A DNA stretch of 64,000 bases from Bacteroidales bacterium (GCA_017417385.1 JAFPZF010000093.1:1-64000), one strand, 5' to 3'. Shown: positions 16,430 to 25,460, counted from the stretch's first letter. The notes: generated by a model from the letters alone, not told the origin. Numbers and translations are program-made.

Positions 16430-18562
16430 TTATTCTTTCTTCTTGTACCTCTGTGAGTTGTAGTAGTTTATCAGACGACCCGTGTCTATGATCAGCGACA
16501 ACGATCCGTCGCCCATCACAGACGCCCCCGATATCATGTCTACACTGCGCATGTACCGTCCGAGCGGCTTCACGACTATCTGATACTCGCCGACTACTGC
16601 ATCGACCATCATGCCGACCCTCTTGTCGCCCTGACCGACTATCAGCAACTTGCTCTCCTCGATCTTGCTCTCCCCCTGGAAGAACACCTTGTTCAGGTCG
16701 ATGTATATCATCTGCTGACCGTCATACTCGAAGAAGTTGCCCATGCCGTTGGAACTGAACTTCACCTCGCTCGGCTGCAATATGCGCTCGACGTTCGACA
16801 ACGGGAAGACATACTGCTCGCCCGATATCTTCGTCAGCAATCCGTCGATGATCGACAGCGTCATCGGCAACTCCATGGTGATCGTCGTACCCTTGTCAAC
16901 CTCAGAGTCTATCGTCACCTCACCGCGAATCTCTGCTATCTTGCTCTTCACGACGTCCATGCCGACGCCTCGACCAGACACGTCACTGATCTTCTCTGCC
17001 GTCGAGAATCCACTAGCAAAGATGAGGTTCAAGATGTCCTTCTTCGACAAGTTCGCACCAGGATCTACTAGACCCTTCTCGACTGCCTTCTTGAATATCT
17101 TGTCCGGGTCCATGCCCTTTCCGTCATCCGAGACCTGTACTATGACCGACGAACCTGAGTAGAAGGCCTTCAGCAACACTGTGCCAGTCGGATTCTTCCC
17201 CTTCGCAATTCGCTCGTCCGGCATCTCGATTCCGTGGTCTCCCGAGTTCCTGATGATGTGGAGCAACGGGTCCGTCAGGTGGTCGATGATGTTCTTGTCG
17301 AGCTCGATCTCTCCGCCCTCGACGACGAACTCTATCTGCTTGTTGAGCTTGGTGTTCAGGTCTCTGACGAGCCTCTGGAATCTCATCAGCTCTCCCTGCA
17401 ACGGGATAAGGCTTATCGAGAACGAGTTCTCTCTGAGCTGCCTCGTGATCTTCTCCATCTGCTCCGCTATCGAGATCAGGTTCTGATCCTCCTGCTTCCC
17501 TGCCAGCAGATTCAGCTGCGCCTGCATCGTGACAAGCTCACTGACGGCATTCACGAGGTCGTCTATCTTCTCCGAAGAGACTCTTATGCTCGAAATCTTG
17601 TTGTCCTGCTGCTTTGCCGCACCAGCCCCAGCCGCCTTGGCCGCCGATGCTGCCGCCGCTCCTCCCGCTGGCTGCTGCGTCGCCGTCGCTGCCGCCTGCT
17701 GTGCCGCTGCCTTCGGCGCCGCCTTGAAGTCCGCAAAGTCTTCCGCCTTCAGCTCGCTCTGGCTCTCGATGGCCTTGTCTATCAGCGCCTGCAGCTTCTC
17801 CTTGTTCCCGAGGATGTCCCCGTCCGGGAGCTGCTTGATCTCCATCTTGCACTCGTCCTCGACGAAGATGAAGACATCCTGTATCTCATTCTCGTCCTGG
17901 TCTGTGCTTAGGATGACCTGCCACTTGACGTACAGGTTCAACGGCTCTATCGCATCTATCGCCGGCACCGCCCCTGTGAACGCTACCGTCCGATACGTCC
18001 CGAGCGCCGTAAGGTCGTCTAGCATGAACAACGGGTTCGTTCCGTTGTTCAGCAGGCTCTCTAACGGTGCAAACGTCACGAGGTAGTTCTTCGGACCCTT
18101 GACCTCTGGCGCCGGCGCCGCCGCCTGCTGTGCTGCCAGCTTCGCCTTGTCCTTGCTGCTCAAGGTCAACTGCTGCCCCTCTGGGAAGTACTTCGTGATC
18201 TTAGCTATGTACGCCTGCTGCCGCGCTATGTCGTCCGGGTCCGTAAGCGTTCCCTCGCCCAAGTCTAGCAGCTGCCTTATGTAGTCTAAGCTCTCAAACG
18301 TCAGAGATATCTTGTCCTTGTCAACCTTCAACTTGTCGTTCCTGATAAGGTCATACAGCGTCTCAAGATTATGCGTGAAGTGACTCAGGTCATTGAACCC
18401 GAACATCGCTCCACTGCCCTTGATCGTGTGCATGGCACGAAACAACCGCTCGATGATCTCCTTGTTCTCCGGCTCACGCTCCAAGTCGAACAAGGCTTCC
18501 TCGATGATTGCTACGTTGTCCTGCGCCTCTTCTACAAACTTCTGTTGAAACTTGTCAAGCAT
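16430..18562 (-). CDS. cheA: Chemotaxis histidine kinase CheA
   Basis: A 710-residue CheA. P1 carries His45 in RAMHTIKGSGAMFGF. A P2-like region (about 160-280) follows, then an Ala/Gln-rich linker (285-325), the P3 dimerisation helices (330-400), the P4 ATP-binding domain (HIIRNSGDHGIE, SDDGKGMD, GRGVGMDVV) and a CheW-like P5 domain (575-710). It is transcribed after cheY and before the two cheW genes. It should phosphorylate CheY, the full-length CheB and possibly others in the operon. Confidence 0.97.
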   Translation of the reverse strand: MLDKFQQKFVEEAQDNVAIIEEALFDLEREPENKEIIERLFRAMHTIKGSGAMFGFNDLSHFTHNLETLYDLIRNDKLKVDKDKISLTFESLDYIRQLLDLGEGTLTDPDDIARQQAYIAKITKYFPEGQQLTLSSKDKAKLAAQQAAAPAPEVKGPKNYLVTFAPLESLLNNGTNPLFMLDDLTALGTYRTVAFTGAVPAIDAIEPLNLYVKWQVILSTDQDENEIQDVFIFVEDECKMEIKQLPDGDILGNKEKLQALIDKAIESQSELKAEDFADFKAAPKAAAQQAAATATQQPAGGAAAASAAKAAGAGAAKQQDNKISSIRVSSEKIDDLVNAVSELVTMQAQLNLLAGKQEDQNLISIAEQMEKITRQLRENSFSISLIPLQGELMRFQRLVRDLNTKLNKQIEFVVEGGEIELDKNIIDHLTDPLLHIIRNSGDHGIEMPDERIAKGKNPTGTVLLKAFYSGSSVIVQVSDDGKGMDPDKIFKKAVEKGLVDPGANLSKKDILNLIFASGFSTAEKISDVSGRGVGMDVVKSKIAEIRGEVTIDSEVDKGTTITMELPMTLSIIDGLLTKISGEQYVFPLSNVERILQPSEVKFSSNGMGNFFEYDGQQMIYIDLNKVFFQGESKIEESKLLIVGQGDKRVGMMVDAVVGEYQIVVKPLGRYMRSVDMISGASVMGDGSLSLIIDTGRLINYYNSQRYKKKE

Positions 18563-18664
18563 ATCTCTCTAAGCTTATTGCGTCCTTTGTTTTCTGCGCC
18601 CCAGTCTCCCTCTTCTTCTCTACGTCCCCCCCTGGCCGTCTATGCTCTCTCCTCCTGGCGACTA

Positions 18665-19030
18665 CTACCTGAGCACCCTCGAAATGGCGCTCAACAACTT
18701 GGCCGGCACGAATGGCTTGATGATCCATCCCGTCGCACCTGCCTCCTTGGCCTCCATCTTCTTCTCTGTCTGACTCTCCGTCGTCAAGAACAGGATTGGT
18801 ATGTGCTTGTACTCGTCCATCTCCCTGATCTTCCTGATGAGACCCAGGCCGTCAAGATTTGGCATGTGAAGGTCCGTGATAACTATGTCTATAGTCCTCC
18901 CGTCCAAAAACTTCAACGCATCCTCGCCGTCTACGCCGACAAGCACGTCATAGCCCTCCTGCGTTAGTGTGAAGTTGACCACCTCGCGGATGCTCTCCGA
19001 GTCGTCTACTATCAGAACTGTCTTTGCCAT
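18665..19030 (-). CDS. cheY: Single-domain response regulator CheY
   Basis: A 121-residue receiver with the acidic pair in VDDSES, phospho-acceptor Asp53 in ITDLHMPNLDG, Thr83 region LFLTTES and the conserved Lys in WIIKPF. No output domain. With no flagellar motor genes in the window, its target may be one of the operon's other proteins, such as the PP2C sensor (inference). The 102 bases between its stop and cheA are pyrimidine-rich and hold no gene. Confidence 0.95.
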   Translation of the reverse strand: MAKTVLIVDDSESIREVVNFTLTQEGYDVLVGVDGEDALKFLDGRTIDIVITDLHMPNLDGLGLIRKIREMDEYKHIPILFLTTESQTEKKMEAKEAGATGWIIKPFVPAKLLSAISRVLR

Positions 19031-19062
19031 ATTATCGTTGTGTGTATTGTGTTTGTTCCTCT

Positions 19063-19374
19063 TTATATGTTCATCTCCTTCTCAAAGCCGCCCTTCAGTA
19101 TCAACTGCTTTAGGTCGTCCTTGATGCTAGTCGCTATCTCGAATTTCTTGCCCGCCCCCTCGCAGGCATGACGCATCGCAACTACCATCTGGATGAACGT
19201 CATGTCTATGTTGCTCGGGTCAGACACCTCTACCTTCAAGTCTGACGCCGGACTGAGCTTCTCCTTCAGCTCCGCCGCCATCTTGTCCGCATGGTTGATG
19301 ACAAGGTCCCCAGTGAACTTCACTGTCCGCTTGCCGCCCTCCTCCTTGACTTCTATGCCATAGCTGCTGCTCAT
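19063..19374 (-). CDS. STAS-domain protein (anti-sigma-antagonist type)
   Basis: A 103-residue single STAS domain. The central motif DPSNIDMTFIQMVVAM (52-67) aligns with the SpoIIAA motif around DSSGLG; Thr59 stands at the place of the phosphorylated Ser. This gives the operon a possible phospho-substrate for the SiaB-type kinase (3492-4064) and PP2C phosphatase (4100-6811). No sigma factor or anti-sigma factor was found in the window, so the downstream partner is unknown. It lies between the receptor (four bases after its stop) and cheY, a position that ties it to signalling. Confidence 0.8.
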   Translation of the reverse strand: MSSSYGIEVKEEGGKRTVKFTGDLVINHADKMAAELKEKLSPASDLKVEVSDPSNIDMTFIQMVVAMRHACEGAGKKFEIATSIKDDLKQLILKGGFEKEMNI

Positions 19375-19377
19375 AGT

Positions 19378-21153
19378 CTAAAACTTCTCGTAGTTGTCAA
19401 GGTCAAACTCCTTCGACGTGAAGCCACTGCCAAGGTCTATCTTGACACCGCCGCCCGTCGACTCCGGACGCTTGCGCTCTGTCTTCTCTACCGTCTTCTC
19501 CTCCTTCTTCTCCGGCTCCTCTACCTTGCTCTCCTCCTGCGTCGTCCCCTCATCGACTACTGGCGCCTGTGCGTCCATGTTGCGTAAGTCCTCCTCGCTC
19601 AACTTGAAGTAACCGACGGCATGCTTCAAGTTGTCAGCCAACGTGCTAAGCCTTGCCGAGCTGTTCGTCAGCTCATCCGAACTCGACGCATTCTCCTGAG
19701 TGATGACGTTCAGGTTCTGCATCGCCATGTTGATCTGCTCCGCTCCTGTCTTCTGCTCGATACTTGCTGCCGATATCTCCTTGATCAGGACTGTCGTCTT
19801 CTCGATGTCCGGGACGAGCGCCTTCGCCTTCTCGCCGGCAAGCTGCGTCACCTTGAGTCCCTTGTTGACAAGTGCCACGATCTCGTTAGCCGCCTGCTTA
19901 CTGCGCTCCGCCAGCTTCCTGACCTCCGCTGCGACGACTGAGAATCCTCGTCCCTGCTCGCCTGCCCTGACGGCCTCGACCGCTGCATTGAGCGCAAGGA
20001 TATTCGTCTGGAATGCTATGTCGGAGATTATCGAGATCTTCTCGCTTATGGTCTTCATGGCCTCCGCAGCCTCGCCAGAATACTGGCTCGAGAGGTTCAC
20101 GTTCTCTACCGTGGACGCCGTCAGCTTCTCCGTAGCTATCGCATTCTCGGTGTTCTGGTCGATGTTCGCAACCATCTCCTCGATTGCCGTCGAGACCTCC
20201 TCGGCTGATGCCGCCTGCTCCGACGCACCCTTTGACAGCTTCAAGCTCGAGTCCTTCAGCGAGACACCCGACGAGACAAGCTCGTTCGCATTGTTCTCGA
20301 TCGTCTGGACTGTCGTCTTCAGGTTCCCGACCATGCCCTGCAATGCTGTGCACAACTGGCCGATCTCGTCGTCCGTCCTGTCGACGTCCATCTGCGCCGT
20401 CAAGTCGCCCTTGCCGATAGCCTCCGCAAACGCTACGCCCTTCTTCAGCGGACCTACGATGCTCTTGTACAGCAACTGACCAATCAAGATGGCTGCCGCC
20501 AAGACCAATATACTGACTATGATCGCCAGCATCAACTGCAACGTCGAATAGATTGCTATGCTCGACTTGATGTCTCCACACTTGTCGTCACATATATTGT
20601 CCAGCGAGCTCATCAACTGCTGCAGCTCCGCTACGCCAGTCTCAAGCTCACCGCTGCTGCCGACGAGCTCCTCGCTCTCCATCAACAAGATCGGGTCGTC
20701 ATACGAGTCGAATGTCGACAAGTTGTTCATCACCGTCCGCTCCATGTCGAAGAACGCATGCACGCGCTCGTCCACCAGCGCCAACGTGTCCGTGAACTCC
20801 TTCTCCCAGTTCGCCGTCTTCTCCTTGACGTCCGAAAGTATTATGTCGAAGTCATGATTGATGATAGTGCCAAGCCTCAGCTTCTCCGGAGTGTTCGGCT
20901 GATGGTCAACGAACACCCAGCTGACTGCCAGCCAACGGCTCTCCGTCAACTTCACCATCATCTCCTCCAAGTTCGCCTTCACCGGTAAATACTCCGTCGC
21001 CTCCTTCTCCTGGAGATGACGTGTATATATGTGAGTACCGACTGTCAATATCGCATTGATCAATATCAACGCACAAATCGCCCCGAAGCCCCATAAGAGC
21101 TTCTGACCTATGTTCATCTCGGATACTCTCAAATTGATTGACCCTATCTTCAT
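19378..21153 (-). CDS. Methyl-accepting chemotaxis protein with a C-terminal CheR/CheB-docking pentapeptide
   Basis: A 591-residue chemoreceptor. TM1 is at about 19-40, a mostly helical periplasmic domain at 41-203 ending in a Cys pair (CDDKC, about 195-199), TM2 at about 206-228, then HAMP and a cytoplasmic signalling hairpin with the standard tip ([22 protein letters not shown]). The C-terminal arm has about 17 heptads. A Pro/Glu/Lys-rich flexible tail of about 70 residues ends in NYEKF-COOH, close to the NWETF pentapeptide that tethers CheR and CheB. It follows the YfiR-like gene by 16 bases, which may sense with it in the periplasm. Confidence 0.96.
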   Translation of the reverse strand: MKIGSINLRVSEMNIGQKLLWGFGAICALILINAILTVGTHIYTRHLQEKEATEYLPVKANLEEMMVKLTESRWLAVSWVFVDHQPNTPEKLRLGTIINHDFDIILSDVKEKTANWEKEFTDTLALVDERVHAFFDMERTVMNNLSTFDSYDDPILLMESEELVGSSGELETGVAELQQLMSSLDNICDDKCGDIKSSIAIYSTLQLMLAIIVSILVLAAAILIGQLLYKSIVGPLKKGVAFAEAIGKGDLTAQMDVDRTDDEIGQLCTALQGMVGNLKTTVQTIENNANELVSSGVSLKDSSLKLSKGASEQAASAEEVSTAIEEMVANIDQNTENAIATEKLTASTVENVNLSSQYSGEAAEAMKTISEKISIISDIAFQTNILALNAAVEAVRAGEQGRGFSVVAAEVRKLAERSKQAANEIVALVNKGLKVTQLAGEKAKALVPDIEKTTVLIKEISAASIEQKTGAEQINMAMQNLNVITQENASSSDELTNSSARLSTLADNLKHAVGYFKLSEEDLRNMDAQAPVVDEGTTQEESKVEEPEKKEEKTVEKTERKRPESTGGGVKIDLGSGFTSKEFDLDNYEKF

Positions 21154-21169
21154 CGCTTTCGTTTTTATC

Positions 21170-21703
21170 CTATAAGTTTATCGCCGCCGTCAAGTCTGTC
21201 AGCTTCTGACTGAACTGTATGTTCGACACCGACGCATTCTGTTTGCTCAGCTCAAAACGTAAACGGCTCTCGCGGACTACGAAGTTTATCATAGACCCAC
21301 TCTTCACCGCTCCCTCCTCCTCGGTTATGATCAGCGTGTCCTTCCCGACCTTGTCTAGCAACGCCGCCGCATTCTTCCCGAAGTTCACATTGTGGCTTAC
21401 AAATATCACCTGGCAGTCCTCTACCTCCGCCACCGACTTGAAATTCTTTACCACAACGTCCTGAAAACCAAATTTCTTTCCCGCAGACTGGTTCGACAGC
21501 ATGTTCGCCATGTCCCTGTCGCGTATAACTCCTATCACGAAGTCACCCTGACGGGCTTCCTCGCTCCAACCTAAGTACCGGATGAAGCTCAGTGTCAGCA
21601 GCGCCTTCGGCTTGACAAGCTGGTCCTGCGCCTTGACATATCCACTTACACCAAACAATGCAACCATCACGGTAAGTAATATTTTCTTTACCATAGTCCT
21701 CAT
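21170..21703 (-). CDS. YfiR-family (DUF4154) periplasmic protein
   Basis: A 177-residue secreted protein with a Sec signal peptide (cleavage after about residue 25, VKA|QD). The mature part shows the YfiR/DUF4154 pattern: [15 protein letters not shown] near the start, [38 protein letters not shown] and [11 protein letters not shown]. In Pseudomonas YfiR restrains a membrane cyclase from the periplasm. Here it is the first gene of the operon and directly precedes the receptor, so it may pass envelope or redox state to the receptor's periplasmic domain (inference). A second Met at residue 4 is an alternative start. Confidence 0.8.
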   Translation of the reverse strand: MRTMVKKILLTVMVALFGVSGYVKAQDQLVKPKALLTLSFIRYLGWSEEARQGDFVIGVIRDRDMANMLSNQSAGKKFGFQDVVVKNFKSVAEVEDCQVIFVSHNVNFGKNAAALLDKVGKDTLIITEEEGAVKSGSMINFVVRESRLRFELSKQNASVSNIQFSQKLTDLTAAINL

Positions 21704-21822
21704 TTTTAATTCATTAGCCCTTCTTCAAGCTAACTCATGATTAGTTTTGTGTGCCTTAACTTCATGCCAACTTCTCGACTCCCCCGACCCGGGATCCATC
21801 ATTTTTACGCCGACACGATTGT

Positions 21823-21853
21823 CAAAGTTAAACAAACACTAACAAAATTCAAA
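21823..21853 (-). promoter_or_regulatory. Promoter of the chemosensory operon
   Basis: On the minus strand TTTG at 21853-21850 and TAACTTTG at 21830-21823 are separated by exactly 19 bases, matching the Bacteroidetes consensus. The -33 box lies inside the last codons of ribF and the start site would be near 21816, giving a leader of about 110 bases before the YfiR-like gene. Confidence 0.75.
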
Positions 21854-22801
21854 CCATGTTTTTAACTTCATTTCGCTTTCCAGCGAAATTTTCTCTAGAG
21901 AAACCTCTATATCGTGCCCGATTTGCTCCCGTAGCCGCTCGCGGTCGTCAAACTTCCGCTCCGAACGCAACCTGTCTGTCAGCATGATCCACACCTCCTC
22001 GTCATACAACTCGCCTTCCCAGTCTATCAGATGAGCCTCTACTCGATGATCCGGACCTCCGACAGTCGGACGGCGCCCGATGTTCACTACACAACGGACT
22101 ACCTTGCCCCCTGCTCGCGCCAATCCTGCATACACCCCGTCGCCTGGCGTCATCTGACTCTCCGACACTTCCAGGTTCGCTGTCCTATAGCCTAGCTCAC
22201 GACCTATCGCATCTCCATGACATACCCGACCGGCAAACATGTACGGATGACCCAACAACTCGCGAGCTCGCTCCACCGAACCCTCAGAAAGATAGTTGCG
22301 TATCAGGCTCGAACTCACCTTCTCGCCATCTCCAAGCACGAACTGCTCGCCCCGCTCGACTATGATTCCCTCTTCGCGCCCTACCCTGATGTAGTCCTCC
22401 CCCTCCAGCGTGTCACTGCCGAATCGATGATTGTACCCGAGTAGCAGCATCTTCGCTCCTATCCTCTCCCTCAAATACTCCCTCATGAACTCCCGCGCCG
22501 TCAAGTCCGAGAACTCCCTCGTGAATGGCAATACTATGCACCGGTCTATCCCCAACGCCTCTATGTACTTAAGCCTCTGCTCCAGAGTCGTCAGAAGCCC
22601 TACTCGGTCATTCCCCTTCGACAACACCACCCGCGGATGAGGATGCAACGTCACTACGACCGACTTCAGACCCCGTATCGACGACTCCTGCTTCAACCGC
22701 ATCAATAGATGCTGGTGCCCGACGTGTACACCGTCAAACAACCCTACGGTCACGGCACATGGCTCGCCCTGATACCCTTCTATGTCTCTTACTATTTCCA
22801 C
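21839..22801 (-). CDS. ribF: Bifunctional riboflavin kinase/FAD synthetase
   Basis: A 320-residue RibF. The N-terminal FAD synthetase part has VGLFDGVHVGHQHLL (nucleotidyltransferase HxGH-like motif), VVTLHPHP and LLLGYNHRFG; SSSLIRNYL ends it. The C-terminal riboflavin kinase part has the metal/ATP-binding stretch GRELGYRTANL and the GDGVYAG loop. It makes FMN and FAD from riboflavin. A strong promoter about 200 bases upstream gives a CT-rich leader; no FMN riboswitch was recognised in it. Confidence 0.96.
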   Translation of the reverse strand: MEIVRDIEGYQGEPCAVTVGLFDGVHVGHQHLLMRLKQESSIRGLKSVVVTLHPHPRVVLSKGNDRVGLLTTLEQRLKYIEALGIDRCIVLPFTREFSDLTAREFMREYLRERIGAKMLLLGYNHRFGSDTLEGEDYIRVGREEGIIVERGEQFVLGDGEKVSSSLIRNYLSEGSVERARELLGHPYMFAGRVCHGDAIGRELGYRTANLEVSESQMTPGDGVYAGLARAGGKVVRCVVNIGRRPTVGGPDHRVEAHLIDWEGELYDEEVWIMLTDRLRSERKFDDRERLREQIGHDIEVSLEKISLESEMKLKTWFEFC

Positions 22802-22844
22802 TTCTTTTCTTTTCTACGTTTTAACACAAAACTTGTTTCGCTCT

Positions 22845-22962
22845 CCTCCGCTTTTTCTCGCTCCCCTCTCGTCTCCTCCCCCTCCTCATTTCCTATCTTC
22901 CTCATTCTCTTCCTCTTCCCTTCTCTTCACTCTTCCCTTCCCTTCTCTTCACTCTTCCCTAG
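22845..22962. repeat. Polypyrimidine tract in the ribF leader
   Basis: Almost pure C/T on the plus strand, with repeated CTTCCCTTCTCTTCACT units. It is one of about eleven similar tracts in the window, all with the pyrimidines on the plus strand. Confidence 0.7.
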
Positions 22963-23011
22963 TTCCCACCAGCCGACGACTATCCGCCCCACGCCTGCCC
23001 TTTTCCCTCTG

Positions 23012-23042
23012 CAAATTTACCGCTTTCCCCCGACACTCCAAA
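23012..23042 (-). promoter_or_regulatory. Promoter of ribF
   Basis: On the minus strand TTTG at 23042-23039 and TAAATTTG at 23019-23012, spaced 19 bases, an exact consensus match. The transcript would start near 23005, about 200 bases before the ribF start. Confidence 0.7.
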
Positions 23043-23092
23043 CACCCCCCGACGATTCCGACCCCTCCGACGTTGAGCGTGGATTTGCCCCC

Positions 23093-23377
23093 TTTCGATT
23101 AAGTGAGAGCAGAACAATCTTGCTCGTTATGCCAAGCGTGAGAAAGTAAGACGCTAGTCAATGTGCTTGCACAAATTGCTGAACTTTTCGATTAAGCGAG
23201 AGCAGATCAAGCTTGCTTGAAATCTGCCGAGCGTGAGAATAGTCGACGAAGTCAACGTGAGAAAAGTCAGCGAAGCTAAGGGGCAGAATAGTCCAAGCCT
23301 AGGGCAACCTTTCGATTAAGCGAGTGCAATGGAGCTTGCTCCAATTGCCGAGCGGAAGAAAGGTCGACGAAGTCAAC
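23093..23377. repeat. Three copies of a structured intergenic repeat
   Basis: Copies begin at 23093, 23186 and 23310 with TTTCGATTAAG(C/T)GAG, go on with a palindromic core (for example GCAATGGAGC-TTGC-TCCAATTGC at 23326-23348, and GCAGATCAAGC paired with GCTTGAAATCTGC) and end with CGAGCGTGAGAA and GTCGACGAAGTCAACG. A further core (CAATGTGCTTGCACAAATTG) sits at 23159-23178. The cores can fold into hairpins whose loops share CTTGC. They look like repetitive extragenic palindromes of this genome. No gene is present in 22802-23775. Confidence 0.7.
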
Positions 23378-23412
23378 GCCCTGGGCAACGCCCGCCATCT
23401 GGCATGCACCAA

Positions 23413-23452
23413 CAAAAAGCCCGTCCTCCCCAGCTTTAGCCAGAAAGGACGG
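23413..23452 (-). terminator. Orphan terminator-like hairpin
   Basis: Read on the minus strand CCGTCCT pairs with AGGACGG, followed by GCTTTTTG. No minus-strand gene lies between this hairpin and the divergent lipoprotein gene, so either a small RNA is made from 23452-23730 or a gene has been lost. Nothing else is seen there except another pyrimidine tract (23560-23630). Confidence 0.45.
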
Positions 23453-23737
23453 ACTCCCTTACCTATCGTCTATAAACTTCTACTTCACCATCTCCGACTT
23501 CCCCTACAGCCTCTCTTTCTCCTCCCTCGTCAATCCCTCGTCTTAACTATTATATCAATAGGTACTCCGCTCTCTTTTAACCCCCTCTTTCCCCTCTCCC
23601 TCTCTGCCTCTGTGCTCTCCCCTCGAGCGTCAGCTCGCCCTCTGTGAACTAAAAATCTCCGCCCCCCCCGATCCCTCCGACGACTCCGACAATTCCTAAT
23701 TCCTAATTTATATGCACCACTATTTCATTTATTTCTA

Positions 23738-23745
23738 TACATTTG
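23738..23745 (+). promoter_or_regulatory. -7 promoter element of the lipoprotein gene
   Basis: TACATTTG matches TAnnTTTG; the predicted transcript starts near 23751. This places the in-frame TTG at 23743 inside the promoter and fixes the start codon at ATG 23776. No good -33 box is seen. Confidence 0.5.
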
Positions 23746-23775
23746 CAAAATAATGTATCACAATATCAGTTTTCG

Positions 23776-25353
23776 ATGAAATTCCATCATTTACCGCTAT
23801 TCGTCGCTCTGGCTCTCGTCGGCTGCTCTCAAAGCCTGACTCCAGACGACATCACAGTCGAATCCAAGCAACTACTCAACGCCGACGGCGAAGTAGACCG
23901 ACTGCTCGTCAACTTCCTTCACAAAGGCTCTGTCCTCCAGTCCGACACCGTCACCATCGACATCCCGGAAGTCCCCACCGAATACATCGGCAAGGTCTAC
24001 CGTGAGACTGACATCAACTTCGACGGCGTCAACGACGTCCTCATCTACCTCGGGACTCTCGGCACACCTCGCGGTCTGAGCTTCCAAGCTGCCTACGTCT
24101 GGAACCCCTCGGGCGACAACAACCACAAGTTCCTCCTCGTCCCTGAATACGCTGAGCTCCCCGACGCACAGATCGACGCGGAGAAGAAACGTGTGTACTC
24201 TGTCTACCATGAATATACTGAGGTGACGACAAGCTTCTACGCCTGGGATGGCAACCACCTTAAGGAAATGCCAGACGAGGCGGAGTCCTTCTCCCTCGAG
24301 GACGAGGAGGGCGAAGGCGAGGGCGAAGGTGAGGGCGAATACGACGACTGGGTCGACCCTAACGTCCTCTTCCGAGACATCCCCGTCGCTGTCTTCTACG
24401 ACGACTACGACAACAAGGACAACGTCGTCCTGCCTTTCTTCCGTGGCATCACCGACGAGACTATCAATACGGAATGTGGCCTCGCTAGCTACCACTGGCA
24501 ACGCCACCTCCTCCAGGATAATGTCGCCGACTCTTACACTAATATGTTTATCGACGGGACTCATAGCGTCCGTATCAAGCACGACGGCATGCGCACACAG
24601 GTGCCTTGGGGTGAAGAATATGGCACCATCAAGGAGGATAACTGGTGGATGAACATCCCCCCTATCGACGCAGCAAGCACTACCGCCGGCATCGTTTACA
24701 AGGTCGACGACAAACGTAAAGGCAACCTCCGCCAGTCTTTCAAGGGCACCTGGGCTCCTATCTACGAGGGCTCAGTGGTCGACTGGGGTGACCCCGAGTC
24801 CTACGGCAACCAGGGTCTTCGCGTCGCCGTATCAGACGAATACCTGAAGAACCACAAGCCGGTAGAGATCACGTGGCCGCGAGAGGAGACTCCGTTCTCC
24901 GCCGACGAGATTGCCCGCCTCGAAGAAGATGGCAGGTTCAAGATCACCTCAAGCCGTGTCTCAGCTATGACGGCCGACAAGAAGTATGGCATCATCTGTA
25001 CTAAGGGCGCCGACGGCTGCGCTGAAGAATACGGTCAGCGTGTCTACCTCGCCGTCACCGACCGCGACAACCCGGGCGCCTCTAGCTTCGAACTTATCCA
25101 CTGCTTCGAGGACGGCTGGGACGCACCGCAAATGACGGTCCTCGCACGCTTCGACGAGACTGACTGTGGCTACTGCGGATACAAGGATGTCTGCTTCGCC
25201 TTCTACCAGTTCGCCGGAGACGGCAACCACTGGCACTACGCCGTCCTCGCCGAATGTGACGAGCAAGTACGTATCGTCAACTATCAGGTCTACTACGTCA
25301 GCCACCTCCTGCCAGACGTCGAGGAGGAAGAGGAGGGCGCCGGCGATGAGTGA
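23776..25353 (+). CDS. Secreted lipoprotein of unknown function with a Glu/Gly repeat
   Basis: A 525-residue protein with a lipoprotein signal (lipobox LVGC, Cys17). An early segment, DINFDGVNDVLIYLG, resembles the Asp-rich calcium-binding-like strand of XAC2610-type proteins, followed by a strand pattern ending in FYAWDGNHLKEM. Residues about 178-192 are a run of alternating Glu and Gly, then a second half with several Cys (about 390-480, CGYCGYKD) and an acidic tail. It is a lone plus-strand gene with its own promoter and terminator. Exposure at the outer membrane is likely; no enzymatic motif is seen. Confidence 0.75.
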   Translation: MKFHHLPLFVALALVGCSQSLTPDDITVESKQLLNADGEVDRLLVNFLHKGSVLQSDTVTIDIPEVPTEYIGKVYRETDINFDGVNDVLIYLGTLGTPRGLSFQAAYVWNPSGDNNHKFLLVPEYAELPDAQIDAEKKRVYSVYHEYTEVTTSFYAWDGNHLKEMPDEAESFSLEDEEGEGEGEGEGEYDDWVDPNVLFRDIPVAVFYDDYDNKDNVVLPFFRGITDETINTECGLASYHWQRHLLQDNVADSYTNMFIDGTHSVRIKHDGMRTQVPWGEEYGTIKEDNWWMNIPPIDAASTTAGIVYKVDDKRKGNLRQSFKGTWAPIYEGSVVDWGDPESYGNQGLRVAVSDEYLKNHKPVEITWPREETPFSADEIARLEEDGRFKITSSRVSAMTADKKYGIICTKGADGCAEEYGQRVYLAVTDRDNPGASSFELIHCFEDGWDAPQMTVLARFDETDCGYCGYKDVCFAFYQFAGDGNHWHYAVLAECDEQVRIVNYQVYYVSHLLPDVEEEEEGAGDE

Positions 25354-25388
25354 GCTAACTGATTCGCACTCCCATCTATAACACCATC

Positions 25389-25438
25389 GAGGGGACGGAC
25401 TTCTTCACCGATGTCCGCCCCCTCGCTGTTTCCTTTTC
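25389..25438 (+). terminator. Terminator of the lipoprotein gene
   Basis: GAGGGGACGGAC pairs with GTCCGCCCCCTC around a 12-base loop, followed by a T-rich stretch (GTTTCCTTTTCTTT). Confidence 0.75.
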
Positions 25439-25460
25439 TTTATTGAAAGCTCTTTTTCAC

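Noticed and set aside
22802..23005. FMN riboswitch in the ribF leader
   Set aside because: The leader is almost pure polypyrimidine; none of the conserved RFN segments is seen.
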